A DNA stretch of 64,000 nucleotides from Anseranas semipalmata (lineage: Eukaryota; Chordata; Aves; Anseriformes; Anseranatidae), in the NCBI GenBank assembly GCA_013399115.1, contig VXAA01005662.1:251227-315226 (forward strand), given 5' to 3'. A program made the position numbers and the translations under genes. The notes beneath the pieces are model-generated. The model was not told the DNA's origin and did not search any database. It saw only the letters and a program-made list of their open reading frames with translations. Below are positions 51,502 through 64,000 of this stretch, one piece after another. Numbering within the stretch: position 1 is the first letter of the stretch; every line of letters begins with the position of its first letter.

Positions 51502-54500
51502 CTAAACAAGAAAGATACAGGAATGAAACACAGGGAAAGTGAAATGGAAACCACGACAAAAGAATAAATGAAGGGCAGAACTTAATATATGTGTATGTGC
51601 ATTACAAGAATTGCAAAAGGAAGATGCAAAGGAAACTGAATGAAAGAAACAGATGGAAAAACAGCTACCTGCCTACAGCAACAAAGATCAGAAGAGGAAT
51701 GCATGAACTTTATCTTGCTACTTAAGTTTTAAAATATGGTTCCTTCTCCCCTTTCCTTCATTTATGCACGTTGTAGACAGGTCAGCAAGAGCATTGCCTG
51801 CCTTTACACCCTTACAGCACCCATACAACACTTAGTACAAATATTGAAATAGGCACAGGAGCTCTCATGCTACTGCCAACTTCCAGATAATGGGCCACTA
51901 CCAATACTGTAGTGCCACCTATCTCAGAGGAGTTCAGATGACAACAATTTAAAGAAGAGAAGTAATCTTTATTTGCCCATACTTAATTTTACTGACCAGA
52001 CCAAGACATCTCAAAACAACCTACAGCACGTGCGCTCGTATTTTTGCTGTTAGCCAAAATACTAACGGGACTGTGAAACAACTGAGTGACTTCTGGTGAG
52101 ACGGGATAAACACGCTCAGATGCCAGGAGGGAAAAAGTTAAACACAGTCTTTCCATACACTTGGAGCTGAATCCTATAATTAAGCATTGCAAAATTGTAC
52201 AAGATGCTATTATCTTTAATAAGCTTTAAGTGTGGCACCAAACACGTTCACAGCCAGCACTATAGAGGAGGAAGGGGAATCTCACATCTGATCACCAACA
52301 CGGTTTTTGATCACTTACAAGAAATATGAAAGAGGACAAATTGGCATATGACACACTGACAGCGATCGCCACACGGTTTCATGATGCCAATTGCAGTATA
52401 ATAGCATAAACTTGCTAGCTAAGCCTTTTGGGACTGGTTCAGATTAGCGATAGCTTGCATCAGTCCCATTCAGTAGTTACTACTATTCTATAAATCAAAT
52501 TTTCATTTTTTTTTCTCCTATTTAAAATACCAAGTATTTTGGTATCGAAGAGAATGAAATAAAGATTAAGTGTATATACAAGCTAAACAATCCTTTCAGA
52601 AAATTCAGCAGAAACCACAACTGTGCAACTATTTCCACGTGATTCCAATTAACGACTTCCAAAATACTGATGCAACTTGATTTTTAATTTGAGAAATAGT
52701 TGTGCACCAGAATTCCTCTATTCCTGTATCCAGAATACCGGTAGATGTGTCATGCTTTTCAAAGTGAATTAAAGATCTGACTAGTGGTTTGTTCTGGAAG
52801 ACGGGCTAGCAAAAAATCAATGCCTTTTATACACAAAAGCCATATTCAGAAGAACAGCAGAAATTGCTCCAAAAATAAATGCAGCATCCACCACCTCATA
52901 ACATATGGTAATTAAATCTTTCTTAAGTTGGTGTCCGAAGTTTTAAGTGATCTGGTACAGATGAGGTTATTCCACTACATCGTTGAAACTCTTGGAGAAA
53001 GAGGAAGAGAAAACAAGAACAGCAGGGATCAGTTACAGAGCTGGTAAGTGTTAGGCTAGGGAAAGAAAAGATACCAACCTTGAAAGGAAAAAACTCAACA
53101 ACTCTGCTTTACTGAAACAAGGTTACTTAAATATTATGACATTAACTTCCAATGTTTCTCACATAATATTACTGTTAATACAACAATATAGCAAAGCTCC
53201 TTGTTGAAACTTGATTAGAGCAAGCTTAGCCGGAGAACTCTGAAGAGAACTTCTGAACGTGCACATACTTCACTCCCTGGGGAGGGAACATCCTTTGAAC
53301 TCTAAAGCTCCCAACTTAAAATGAAACAAAACATGGAACCACCGACAAGCTTTGGGGAAAAAGCGTTCTCGTACTGGCAAGACAAATTACTAAGAGAATG
53401 CAGAGGCCAACGCCTCACAAGACCCCAAGGCCCTGATATTCAAATGCTGCCATACAACGCTTCAGTGGTAGATTTTTTCATGTACTGAACTGATATGAGT
53501 CAAGACAGAAAAAATTTTATTTTTAGTATAAGATATGCTCTAGTAGGAGCATTTTCCAGTTTGGCTATAAAGATGCATCCCACTTCTTTGGTGCACGCAC
53601 ACAAAATCTATTCCAGCATCCTCTGACAAAATTCATACCCTAGGTAGGAAGGTGCCCATCTCTTGATTCAAAAATACAGACCATGTCTGACAATATTAAC
53701 TGACTTCTCTATTATCAGGACTAAATCTTTCTAAAATTGAATATTACAAAAGATGTAAAAAGGATGCAAAAGCAGCACATTTTTGTTCATATCCAAGCAA
53801 TTCTAAGGGCGAGATTGAATACATAAAAGGCACAGCTCAATTTTTGAAACAAACATCTGAAGCCGATGTCAGTTAATTCTGAATGGCTACCTAGATAGCA
53901 TCATTAAGAGATATATTTCAACAGCACTGTCAAGTATGCATGAAAACATGCAGAAAAAGGCCACATTCAGATGTCACGATGACCCTGTTTTCCTTGATCT
54001 ATTATTATAACTAACTAGTGGGGCATTTTGCTTGCAATAGCATTATAAAGTTATCAGACTAGTTTGGGAGCAAAGGTTCTTCCACACTTTGCTCCACCAC
54101 AACTTGCGCTTCACCTTCCTTAAAAATACACATTCAAGCTTGCAAGATAGAAGCAGGAGAAAGAGTGACAGCATAAGCAAGAAAGACAAACTTCAGAGTA
54201 ACTCTACTAGTATCAAGCTGCATCAACCTCCATCATTAAGAAAACCATGTTGTCCTGTTATATAAACATATTGCTACACATAGACCATCACTTCACATAT
54301 GCACGAAGAGTAGCATCTTAATCCCTACATCATCCAACCAAATTATAAGCGTTACCACAAAGTCTCACCTTGGGAAGGTATTTCAATACACCTGAAGACA
54401 GATGCTTACACATATAACTGTACTTCCATATTAAAATGTTTGTACCAAGCACCAAATATCCACTTTGCAGAAAAGAAATGGAGCAAAGCATTCACAGACT

Positions 54501-56852
54501 GTTAACATGACATTTGCATAACAGATGAACTTGTTGCCATGGAAAGCATAAGAAAATTCTGAGCCGGGGCTATTTAAAACACCAATTTCTGCAAATGTTT
54601 GGCAAAGTCTTCATGTTAACGATAGCGCTTAAGATCAAGTTACTGTATCTCACCACAAACTTCTTAAATTATATAATCATCGGGGCAAGACAAATGTTAA
54701 CACAGTACAGTATGCCATGCCAACATAAAAAAGACAAAATGACTTAAAAGAAGCAAAAGGCAATGTTGTCATTGCATGGAGCTCTTCATAAACCCAGAAA
54801 AGCTTGGCTGAAGCTATTCACAACACTCAGATAAACAGATAAATACATTTAGGCTGAAAAGTCCTCTGAGGAGAAAGCCCATCTTAAACACATGGCATTA
54901 TACCAGTCCACAAAAACTGAAATAGGAATTGCCTACAGTCTTCCTCCCACACTTCACGTTTTGGAAATTGAATTATGTACCATTACCCCCGTAACAGAAA
55001 GAGGAGCAAGAAGCAATACACTCACGTTTGCAATAGCATGCTATCTACAGCCACAGCACCTCAGTGAAATCCTTAACACGTTACGCCTTCGCTGACTAAC
55101 CTGAGTTAAATCAGAGGAAGTCTTAAGTTTATAGACCAGGACTTACTCATCCATAATGACTTAAATAGTACAGAATGTCATCTAACAACTATGAAGCAGG
55201 GCAAACAAACATCCACAGGGTCTAATTCTATGGAAGTTTAACCCACACAAGAGCTGTACTGCAACAATGAAGTGTAAATAATTAAACATGCAGCTTTTAT
55301 CTTCGCAGATTTAAAGACGTTATTTCTGCCTCGATGCCAACATTTATAAAAACTAAAACAGCAGACACAGAGTACGCAAATATGCGGCGTCAGACCTGCT
55401 CTACAGTTTCTCAATCACTCAACAGTTGTGTATTCCTACCTCCTCCCCTCCCTAATAACACAGCCTCCCACCAGTCACTACAAGTTCTTAGCAAGTCACC
55501 CTACACAGCCACCACTGACACAGCCACCCTGGTAGAGGAAAATATGACAAACATTCTTCTCTGCGGTTATATTCCATTAGCTTTCATTTAGCTAACGCTA
55601 AGTATTAAAGCAAAAATAAGTAACAAAAATGACAGCTGACATACAAAACCCTTAACAGAGTTTCCAAAATTAACTGCTGTTCTCTATTTTTAGCCAGTCT
55701 TTACGAACAATTCGGTTACAAACAGTATCAATTTCTTCTTGTATTTAAACACAGAAAATTGCTGTAAATGTAAATCTCCACTTTAATGAAAAGGAGCTTT
55801 TACTTTAATTCAGAAGATCATACTGCTGCACTCACTACAGCTCTCCCCAAAACATTTGGCTGACCCTGAAATGAAGCTACACTCGGATCATTAAGAAGTA
55901 ACATGCATTTCGACAGCATCGTTTGCAAGATAATGCAAATACAAGACCTCACAAGATTAATTGTACCAAAAAGTTCAAACAGTCACTATTAGATCAGCCT
56001 TTATGTGTAATAACCGACCCATTTATTTGTCATGGTCCTATTTTGGTCACTAACTTTTGAGGGGGTTAGATTAACAATATTTGTTTTTACCCATTTCTCT
56101 TAAGCTATCTTTAAAGGTAGCTACGCAAGACTTTCCCTTCCATTTTATTCTGCTGTTTGACAAACTGGGTATGCTCGAATGCAGTAATAATCATACTAGC
56201 AAGTCACTTTTTAAAAACCATCGGACTGCCAGGTCCACGGGCAGACCCAAAAGCTAACGCCCTTCACATGCTGCGAATACAGGCGGCATTCTGCCACCAA
56301 GAGCATTTTTGCTCCACCACCCCAACCAGAACTCTCCAAAGGTTACTGAAACCTGCAATCGCCTGCAAGTCCAGAAACGCACAGGAGTTTGTCCAAACGT
56401 TTGTGTCCAAACATGGGCTATGGCTTCACTTGAACACAGCTGTACGAGGGCTATGATTCCCAGGAAACAGGGCTGCCTTTGTGCCTAAGCAGAGCACTGG
56501 GATTACTGTAATCGGAGTCTCTCTAACGCAGAGGAAAGAAGAGCAAAGCCTCTCACAGATGTAGGACGTGGACAGTGCCGCTACCACCAGATTAAATCAC
56601 TCATGTATAAAGTGAAACCCCTTGGAATTGCTAAAAGGCTTTATTTACAGTATTTTTTATTTACATTTACTAAAATTCATTGTTACCCCCCCCCTTTTTT
56701 TTTTAAAACCAAACTAAATCTGTTCGCCATACCTATGACATCATTCATCAGATGTTTGTCTCCAAAGTAGTGAAGGATTCAGTAAAATCAGCCCCCCCAT
56801 TTTACAACGTATTTCATCTCCCCCTTAGGCATACATTTCCAGTTTCCTTTCC

Positions 56853-56880
56853 TTTTTTTTTTTTTTTTTTTTTTTTTTTT
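56853..56880. repeat. T28 homopolymer
   Basis: An uninterrupted run of T on the plus strand (A on the minus strand), preceded by CC and followed by CTTATTCTCC. It could be the tail of an old retro-insertion on the minus strand, but no source sequence was recognised next to it. Confidence 0.9.
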
Positions 56881-59800
56881 CTTATTCTCCTCTTCTTCAA
56901 TACAACTTGAAGAGGTAAGCTTTATTTTGGGGGATTCAATGGGGAAAAACATACAGCAGACATTTTTGCTAATGATTTTTTTTTTTAATCTGTTATCAGC
57001 AGCAACCCAGTAAACTTGCAGTAGAGTCACATCTTGCATTTCGAAAGGGAAACGTAATCTGGAAAACTTATTCAGCAGTATTTTCCACAGGGCACATGCT
57101 CCCTGATTGCCCCCTCTCTTACCAGCATGCTCCAAAGCACCAAGCTATCAGTGCTGGCATACAATGCAAGCTTGCCTTAAACAATAAATGTGTTTGGTCT
57201 GTAACAGGTTTAAAGGCCATTCTTTCCTGGAAGCATAGCACTTAATTTCCCTGAGCTTTTTCTCTGACACTATATAAGAACATTCCATGTAAGAGACAAA
57301 TTGTTTTCATTTCAAATGACATGCCCTCATTTGTATGAGGTAAGGAAAAAATGTTACTAACAAATTAAGTAGAGATGACAAAAATGGAATTATCAGCTAC
57401 CTATTACAGTAAATATATAGTTTGTTTCCATTAGCCCTCATTAAAATATATGAACTGGGTCTCCAGTCTAACAAGGAACATCTTTAACTGCTCATAGGCA
57501 GCTACTGTTGAGATGCATTTGTGGGCATGAAAACTGCTTCTCTGCATCTGTTAAATTTGGAAAGTCTCATCTCCTTCCAACTTCAGAGTGACAATCCAAG
57601 GTCATGTGCCAGATTATCACTACAGGTCCTTCCTAATGTATAAAAGCAGACAGAGAAGGGTAAACATTACGTACACTCATTACTTTAATGTACAATGTAG
57701 TCTCAATCATATCTGCTGAGAAATTGTGAAGGATTTGCTTAGCTTTTTCTGTGAAACCAAGCGCTTCACTCATTTCAGCTGCAGCCCATTGACATTTTCT
57801 AGAGAAACGCTTTTCAGTCTTCTCCGAGAACAGAAGATATACTGAACTGTATCTCCAACGCAACTCTACCTTAACGCTCCAGCCGCCCAACCAGTGCTTT
57901 TCTTGAGTTGTAGACCAGCGTGCGACAGGACAACAGTTGCACTCAGGGTAACAGAGCTGACAAGAGAAGTTACTAAATTTATACTTCGCCCCAAACCAGA
58001 TGACGGCAAAGTGGATTCTGCCTAATTTATAAAATCAAGAAAGGTCAATAGGCTCAAAAATCACTACAGGGAATGACAACTTCTTCCATTTTTCAAATAA
58101 TGATTCAAATCATGTGAAAACAAGCCCCAGTCAGAGGACAAACGTATGTCTTCCGCTCAGCTAACTGCTACATTCAAGATTAACCTGTTTTGATGAAATT
58201 AAGACTTTAAACATGTAGAAGTTTTTCCACACATCTTTTCATAGAATAAAATGAAAACTGAAACAGAATATGAAAATAAAACCTCACTGAAAACTAACTT
58301 GGACGTTTTCACTTGCAAGCAAGGCACCAGAAAAAGCCATAGCTCTGGTATACGAGAGGGGAGAGACTCAAGGCTGACACTTAACAGTTAAGGATTCGGT
58401 AGCTAGGAACGAAGTTCCAGCACAAAGTCCACTTCGCTTTTGCAATCCCTGACAAGGGTCCGTAAGATCTGAAACACTGGGCTCTTTGCTCTTTACTTGC
58501 AAGTTGAAATAGAACACCACAGGAAGTCAATTTTTTACTCAACTGGCTGAAACTTAGTGTGACCTACTCCTTGGTAAAAGCCCAAGACGGTTCTAACATT
58601 TGGCTCCCATATCGTGCACATTTCCTTTTAAGAGTATGACTCTAAGGCAAAGGTGTGTATTTTAAGATTCTGATACAAACTTCGTGCTAAAGAGAGGTCA
58701 GCCGTCACTGCCGCAGAGCTGCTTTACACTGGAGCTTACTACCCAGTTTAGTGTTTGATTTTACTGGCAGCAATATGAGGAAGTTTGCATTGTACTTGGC
58801 TTTGAACAGTACTAATACAAGTGAAAATTTATCATAATTTACACGAATCAAGCCACTTTCAGAAACACAAGGCCTTTTCCATTAAACAACTGATTTTCTT
58901 ACGGAGTGCCAAATAAAACCAGATTCATACTCAACTGGACTCGAGCAAGTAAGGAATCTGGTTCCCAATGCAAGTTAGAATAGATGTATAGATGACTATC
59001 CATTCCCATGGCATTTTGCAGTAGTAACAATAATAGCTGAAAATCTATCTTTTTGATTATAATAGTCTCACTAGAGTAACTTTATGTCAATCATCACGGT
59101 AATAATACTGCCTCTTTGAAGTTCTAAAGCATTAATCACAGTCTATCAAATGCACTTTCAGAACTCTGATAGAAAGTGTGACAACAAAGTTAACTCTCAA
59201 CAGCAACCCTAGTAAGCTCCTAAATGTTTCTGAAGGTTTCATGCTAAGCAACAAATGTACGCTGGTGATGCAAATAAATACCGCACTTGCTTAATCCAGG
59301 GGAAAAAGTTCATAAGAGGTACGTAAATACATGCTAGTGAATATCTGATGGTCAGACAATACCTAATTTCTTAGCTACAAGTGTTGAAACACCAGCAAGT
59401 CTTATTTCAATAACTGTTAAACCCAAGGAAAAAAGTAGTGACTGCTATAACATTTCATTGAGGAACTCGACACAGTGAGTGTAGGCCAGTGAGAATTCTT
59501 CACAAAGTCAAAATCTGTGTAAGGCCCTTGGCAAGAATGACAAAATAAATTTGAAGGTTTGACAGATTAAAAAAATTAAGTACACTCTGGTCTGAAAATA
59601 ACTTTTTGTTGTTGTTCATTTGGAAGATGTACTGAATAAGTGGAATATAAAATTGTTTTGATATTTTGCAGTTTTATAATACAGTGACATTAGAATCTTC
59701 ATAGAGACTTCACAAACACAAGTTACCTTACAAAGTAAGGAGATATCATGCTTAAAGAAAACAGGTCTCAGCTACACACACAAGTGGAGTCTACATCTCT

Positions 59801-62800
59801 TCCCATAAACAAATCAGTTATCAAAACTTTGTATGGACATACTTGAAGTTACTTTAAATGTGCCTGCTTGTCACTTCATAATAAATTACAAAGGACATCC
59901 GTAGATATGTCCTCAGAGTAGGAGGTTCCCATAAACAATTCAAGTAAAATAAATGGTGAATGCAAAATTATGGTAAATTGTAATAAAAACAAGCACTAAA
60001 GTTTAGTACCATTAATGATACAGAATCAATATCAATAGTATTGTTCAAACAGTTTTAAAAAGATGAAGCATAAAAAGAAGGTATCTAGAGAAAAGCAGTA
60101 AAAATGGTTAAGAGGTAGGGAAGGTTCCCATTATAGGGACAACTTATAGCCTTCACTAAATTAAGACACGATTCAGAAAGGACAAGTTGCTGAAGGTAGG
60201 TAAGAATACAATGAAAGTCAGTCCTTGATTAGCTTGTATGTACCATAAAAGCCAAAGAGTTTCCAATTGTAAGACAACAAACGAAGTGAAAGAGTAAGTG
60301 TCTGGTAAAGCCTCGACTTCACAAGAGACAACACAAAGGAAGCCAAGAAAGGATTATTTGTGCGAATAAAAGTCACTCGGGTTTAAGTGAGATAGCAAAC
60401 CCAAACACTACTATAGGCAAGGCAGTAACTCCCTGAGTGTAAGGAGAAAAAAACAAAGCTTGCTCTCAGATGTGCCACAAGCAGCAGGACAATTCTAAAA
60501 CACAATGCAAGTCACTTAAGAGAACAAAAAAGAAAACCACTTGTTTGATTCTGGGATACAGCGCCTATTCTCTTATTCTGCAGGAATTCATCTACTTCCT
60601 GTACTTGAACACAGCCTCCAAATCTGTTTAACTCAAAGTTCTTTCCTAAAACAGCAGTGACCAATTCTTCTCCGTGTCTTCTACACAGAAACATTTCAAT
60701 AGCTCTGTGATTCAGAAAACAACATTGACAAAGTTTTGGAAAATCCTAATGGAATATTTCTGCAAGTAATATTTTAATAGAAGCCTAGTAACTTTACCAG
60801 ATTTTCAGGATAATGAGAAATGTGTTTTCCTAAAATAAAGCGAAAAGGACAATTTCAAAATCCACTGGCTTAATTAAAAAAAGTTAGCAATGGAATACTA
60901 AGCTTCTTTTCTTCCAGGTCACTCCCTGTTTCAAAGCTAAGCCTAATCAAAAGGAAAAAAATGATTAATAGTGGTAAGTTGTCTGGTGCCTTATTTTCCT
61001 TCCCAGTGTAGGTTATTTAGCTAAAAAGAGCACTAGTAAATTTGCTGAGAAATGCTGCAACGGTGATCTAGATGCGTTTCATTATTTAACTTGGAAAAAA
61101 AACAGACAGCATATGGAAGTGTGATTGAACAGAGAAAACAAAAAGGAAAATAGGGATCACTTTAGAATCCGATTTGAATAACCAAATCACCCAAAGTTTT
61201 CATCACGTTAGACATCTGCCCTCATCAGAAATAAGCTGGTACCTAAAAACATACCGACTTGTTACAATCATAGAGGATGTTATTTTAAGGACAAAAACAC
61301 ACAGGGATGAAGTAACATGGAGAGCATGCAGGAGGCTCGTACTACCTGCTTTAATGAAGACTTGATAATATCAGCTCAGAGTCCTTACGCTGCATTCCCA
61401 ACCACCTTCAGGCCCTTTAAATCTTCTTCTTATAAGAAATCTTGCTTTCTCAGTGGCACTGCCAGTCCAACGTTGGAGCAGACAGAACTGGTGTCCCCAG
61501 TACTCTGAAAATCAGGATGTCTAATGCAGCTTTTAGCACAAATACACACCGTGATACAGGTAACAGTGACAGCACCTGTGGATTTCCACTACCAGCTCCA
61601 CATTTGGATACTTTTAAAGGGAGCGTATACACAATAGTACATGAGGCTTCTGAAGAAACAAACCTTGCAGCCTTCCCTAACCTTATAATTACAGCACACA
61701 AGTAAACAAGTTGCCTAATGTTCAATTAAATGCTATAATCTGGCTAAAACAAAAATAGCCTTTTAATAACTTCGGAAATATTATCTGAATATGCTAAGTC
61801 CTCATACTTCCAAAAGCTTAAACTTAGAAATATGGAGTTTTCAAAGGGGTCAGTAGTTACAATTTAATGCTGATTTTTATTTTATTTTTAATATATATAC
61901 ACCAATAATTTATTTTTACCTCTGAAATGAAGTCTTATCTTCTCCTATTCTTAAACCCGTAGGCAGGAGCAAAGCTGGAATGAATCATACCAATCTCACT
62001 CTGCCGTTCGGGAAAGCTCAGAGCAGCAGCTATCACAGAAACTGGGGGCGTTGCTGCAGAAGTGAAGAAGGGAATTTAAAGTAATACAAGTCTCCTATTC
62101 AAAAAGCACCATTTATGAGGGATAAAAGAAAATCTCCCCTGGTTAGAAGACCTAAAATATATTAGATATTCACCAGATAGAAGCAGCCATGAGAGATACG
62201 GTTCCCTTGACATACCAAATGCAGCTTTTTAACCAAAGTGATATAATTCTTCTTGTAAATCGGTTTGAATTTAGAAGAATCCAAGTAAACTTCTCTGAAG
62301 TTTTGTTCCAGATCTTCTTTCTGACCTTCTCCTTCTTCCCTCGTCTCTTCCCAATCATTACCTAGGAAATTTTGAAGCCTTGCGTTCCCAAGCTTTTCAT
62401 TCAATCTAGTGGAAATAAAGCCAACAGTGATGCTGACAATCCCGGCATCATTGGGCCATGGCTTGCACTTGTGATGACATCCAGATGGCAATCCAAGGCC
62501 CACCTTTTGTGAACAGGATGCATATTTATGCAATTCAAGTACAGCTGATTATTTGGAGCTAAGTGAAAACGCCTGTGAAAGTATTATCCAAAAACTGCAA
62601 GAATTTCGACTGCGCACAGAATTTAACCTGCTTGTTTCTTCTTTACATTTCACTTTTGTGCAGCAGCACTTTGACACTGTTTCAGCAATGGCCACACTTG
62701 CAGACCAAAGTGAATCCATTGCAACTCTTACTGTGACAGCAGTGATTTAGAATCTGAAGCAGAAGCCTGAAGTTGCACTTTGTGCTCAAGCCTGATATGA

Positions 62801-64000
62801 ACACGGCACAATAATACCCATTTGTAAGTGATCACAGTTGATACATAATTCACCCACCTTAATCTCACACTCCTTCTAGGACAGAATTATTCATTAAGAG
62901 TTACCCTGTATTTCATGCTCTCCCTGAAATCTGATAAGAAGTGTGGGAAATAGCAACATTATGACAGCAGTAGAGGCATTTATGGCAGTGAAGTTTTAAT
63001 ACATTTATTAGCAAGGGTTTGAGACTTAAAAACTGTACTAAGACAAATGTTCACCAGGTGTATCGGAGATACAGGTGATGCCGATTCAGGTGTTGTGCCT
63101 TACTACACTAGAGGACTGTATTTTAAGAGGACACATAACTGGGTTTTCTAAAAGGCCACCTGGTTTCACGACAGACTCCCACTCACCTTGCCTTATGCGG
63201 CATATTTTCAGTAAAATGAAATTACAGACTTCCCGCCCTCTCCTGACAGCCCGACTTACACAGAGAGAACATATGAAAGAGGCACACAGTATTCGGTGCA
63301 GACAATGGTACAAATTATGCCACTGGGGTTTGTTGCCTGGATAAAGCGCTATGAGGAACACAGCTAAGCCACAAATACAGCTGAACGGCACAGCGTGGAA
63401 GCACTACCCCAGGGATATAAACAAGCCCAGAAGTAAAACATCACCCTCTTCTCCCCTACAGAAAAAAAAAAGTTTTTTAAAAAAGTATTATTCACACACA
63501 CATAGCAGAGCACAATTTGATCCATGTAATGGCACTGTCTTTCTTCCTCCAAGACCAGACTTTTGATCTGCCATATAATCCACGACAAACTGTCCAGATT
63601 ACTCTAGCGTTGCTTGATCACACTTTGGAGCCTACTCAGCACCTTAGATTAGAGCCTGATAAAACCACTGGGCATTTTGATGCTTGACCATCCTCTCCTT
63701 GAAATACTTTTACTTGGTTAGTGAAGTTACTTTTAGAAGGAAGACTCGGGATGAAGCCAGAGTCTCCAAAAACATTGAGTAAACATGTCTTTGCCAGAGA
63801 AACACACCAAAGCAAGAGAAGAGCCAGCTGTAAGAGTCTGGAAAGGGAAAATAATGTTCTGGGAACCTGCTGAAGGAAATGCTCATCTTCCACATTACTA
63901 CTTTCACTACACTGTCATATATAAAGGAAGAAATGTGCTGATAAGGGAAAAAAAAGTCCACCCTATAACTGTAAAGTGAAAGAGGTTTTCTCCCCCCCCC

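Larger units (their letters stand above)
48010..64000 (-). other. PRDM2 upstream intron (partial); PR-domain exons not seen
   Basis: About 16 kb of AT-rich DNA running to the window edge. I looked for minus-strand signatures of the PR-domain exons (GWMCIDATD, NWACSGEE and WYNGEDNPE types) and saw none, so those exons should lie beyond 64000. The longest frames (for example 123 codons at 62162-62533 minus, 115 codons with poly-Lys at 56788-57135 minus) have no family resemblance. The stretch contains a possible small exon at 51443-51501, a T28 run at 56853-56880, and ends in a C-run. Confidence 0.65.

Noticed and set aside
56788..57135. A minus-strand frame with a run of lysines, considered as a basic protein
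   Set aside because: The lysines come from the T28 homopolymer on the plus strand; the rest is unremarkable.
1..64000. A novel defence, mobile or biosynthetic system
   Set aside because: I looked on both strands for clustered unknown genes, repeat-spacer arrays, terminal inverted repeats and intact transposases and saw none. The window is ordinary vertebrate gene and intergenic DNA.

Overview
The window is vertebrate nuclear DNA, most likely avian. A CR1 LINE 3' end of the common bird type lies near the left edge. The DNA is largely single-copy and AT-rich, and it contains one multi-exon vertebrate gene with consensus GT/AG introns. There is no bacterial-style gene density, operon, CRISPR array, or RNA gene I could support. 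Single Ns and one 64-base N block mark a draft assembly.

The gene recognised with confidence is PRDM2 (RIZ), a PR/SET-family zinc-finger transcription regulator and histone methyltransferase, on the minus strand. Reading 5'->3' on that strand, the window holds a 111-base exon (47899-48009), the very large zinc-finger exon (42251-46622), and a terminal exon that adds four residues and a stop (40290-40302). A 3' UTR follows, ending near 38.67 kb or at an earlier site near 39.09 kb. These exons join in a single frame (phase 2 into the 111-base exon, then 1, then 2). The PR-domain exons were not found and should lie beyond 64000. The conserved internal Met used by the PR-minus isoform RIZ2 is in the 111-base exon, so the whole RIZ2 coding sequence (1,467 codons) is present.

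Region by region: 199-876, truncated CR1 on the minus strand. 877-17.7 kb, no recognisable gene. 17.7-18.5 kb, a GC/CpG-rich island interrupted by the N gap. On its minus strand the island carries a good candidate first coding exon with a strong Kozak ATG and a perfect GT donor. Its peptide is not one I recognise. KAZN is the positional candidate, because in mammals it follows PRDM2 on the same strand. 18.6-38.7 kb, intergenic with microsatellites and one minor GC peak near 31.4 kb. 38.7-48.0 kb, the 3' half of PRDM2. 48.0-64.0 kb, the intron upstream of the 111-base exon, with a possible 59-base cassette exon at 51.4 kb.

I found no novel multi-gene system. The points most worth a second look are the unassigned CpG-island exon, the canonical LxCxE Rb-binding motif in this PRDM2, the C-terminal isoform structure, and the completeness of the PR-minus form.
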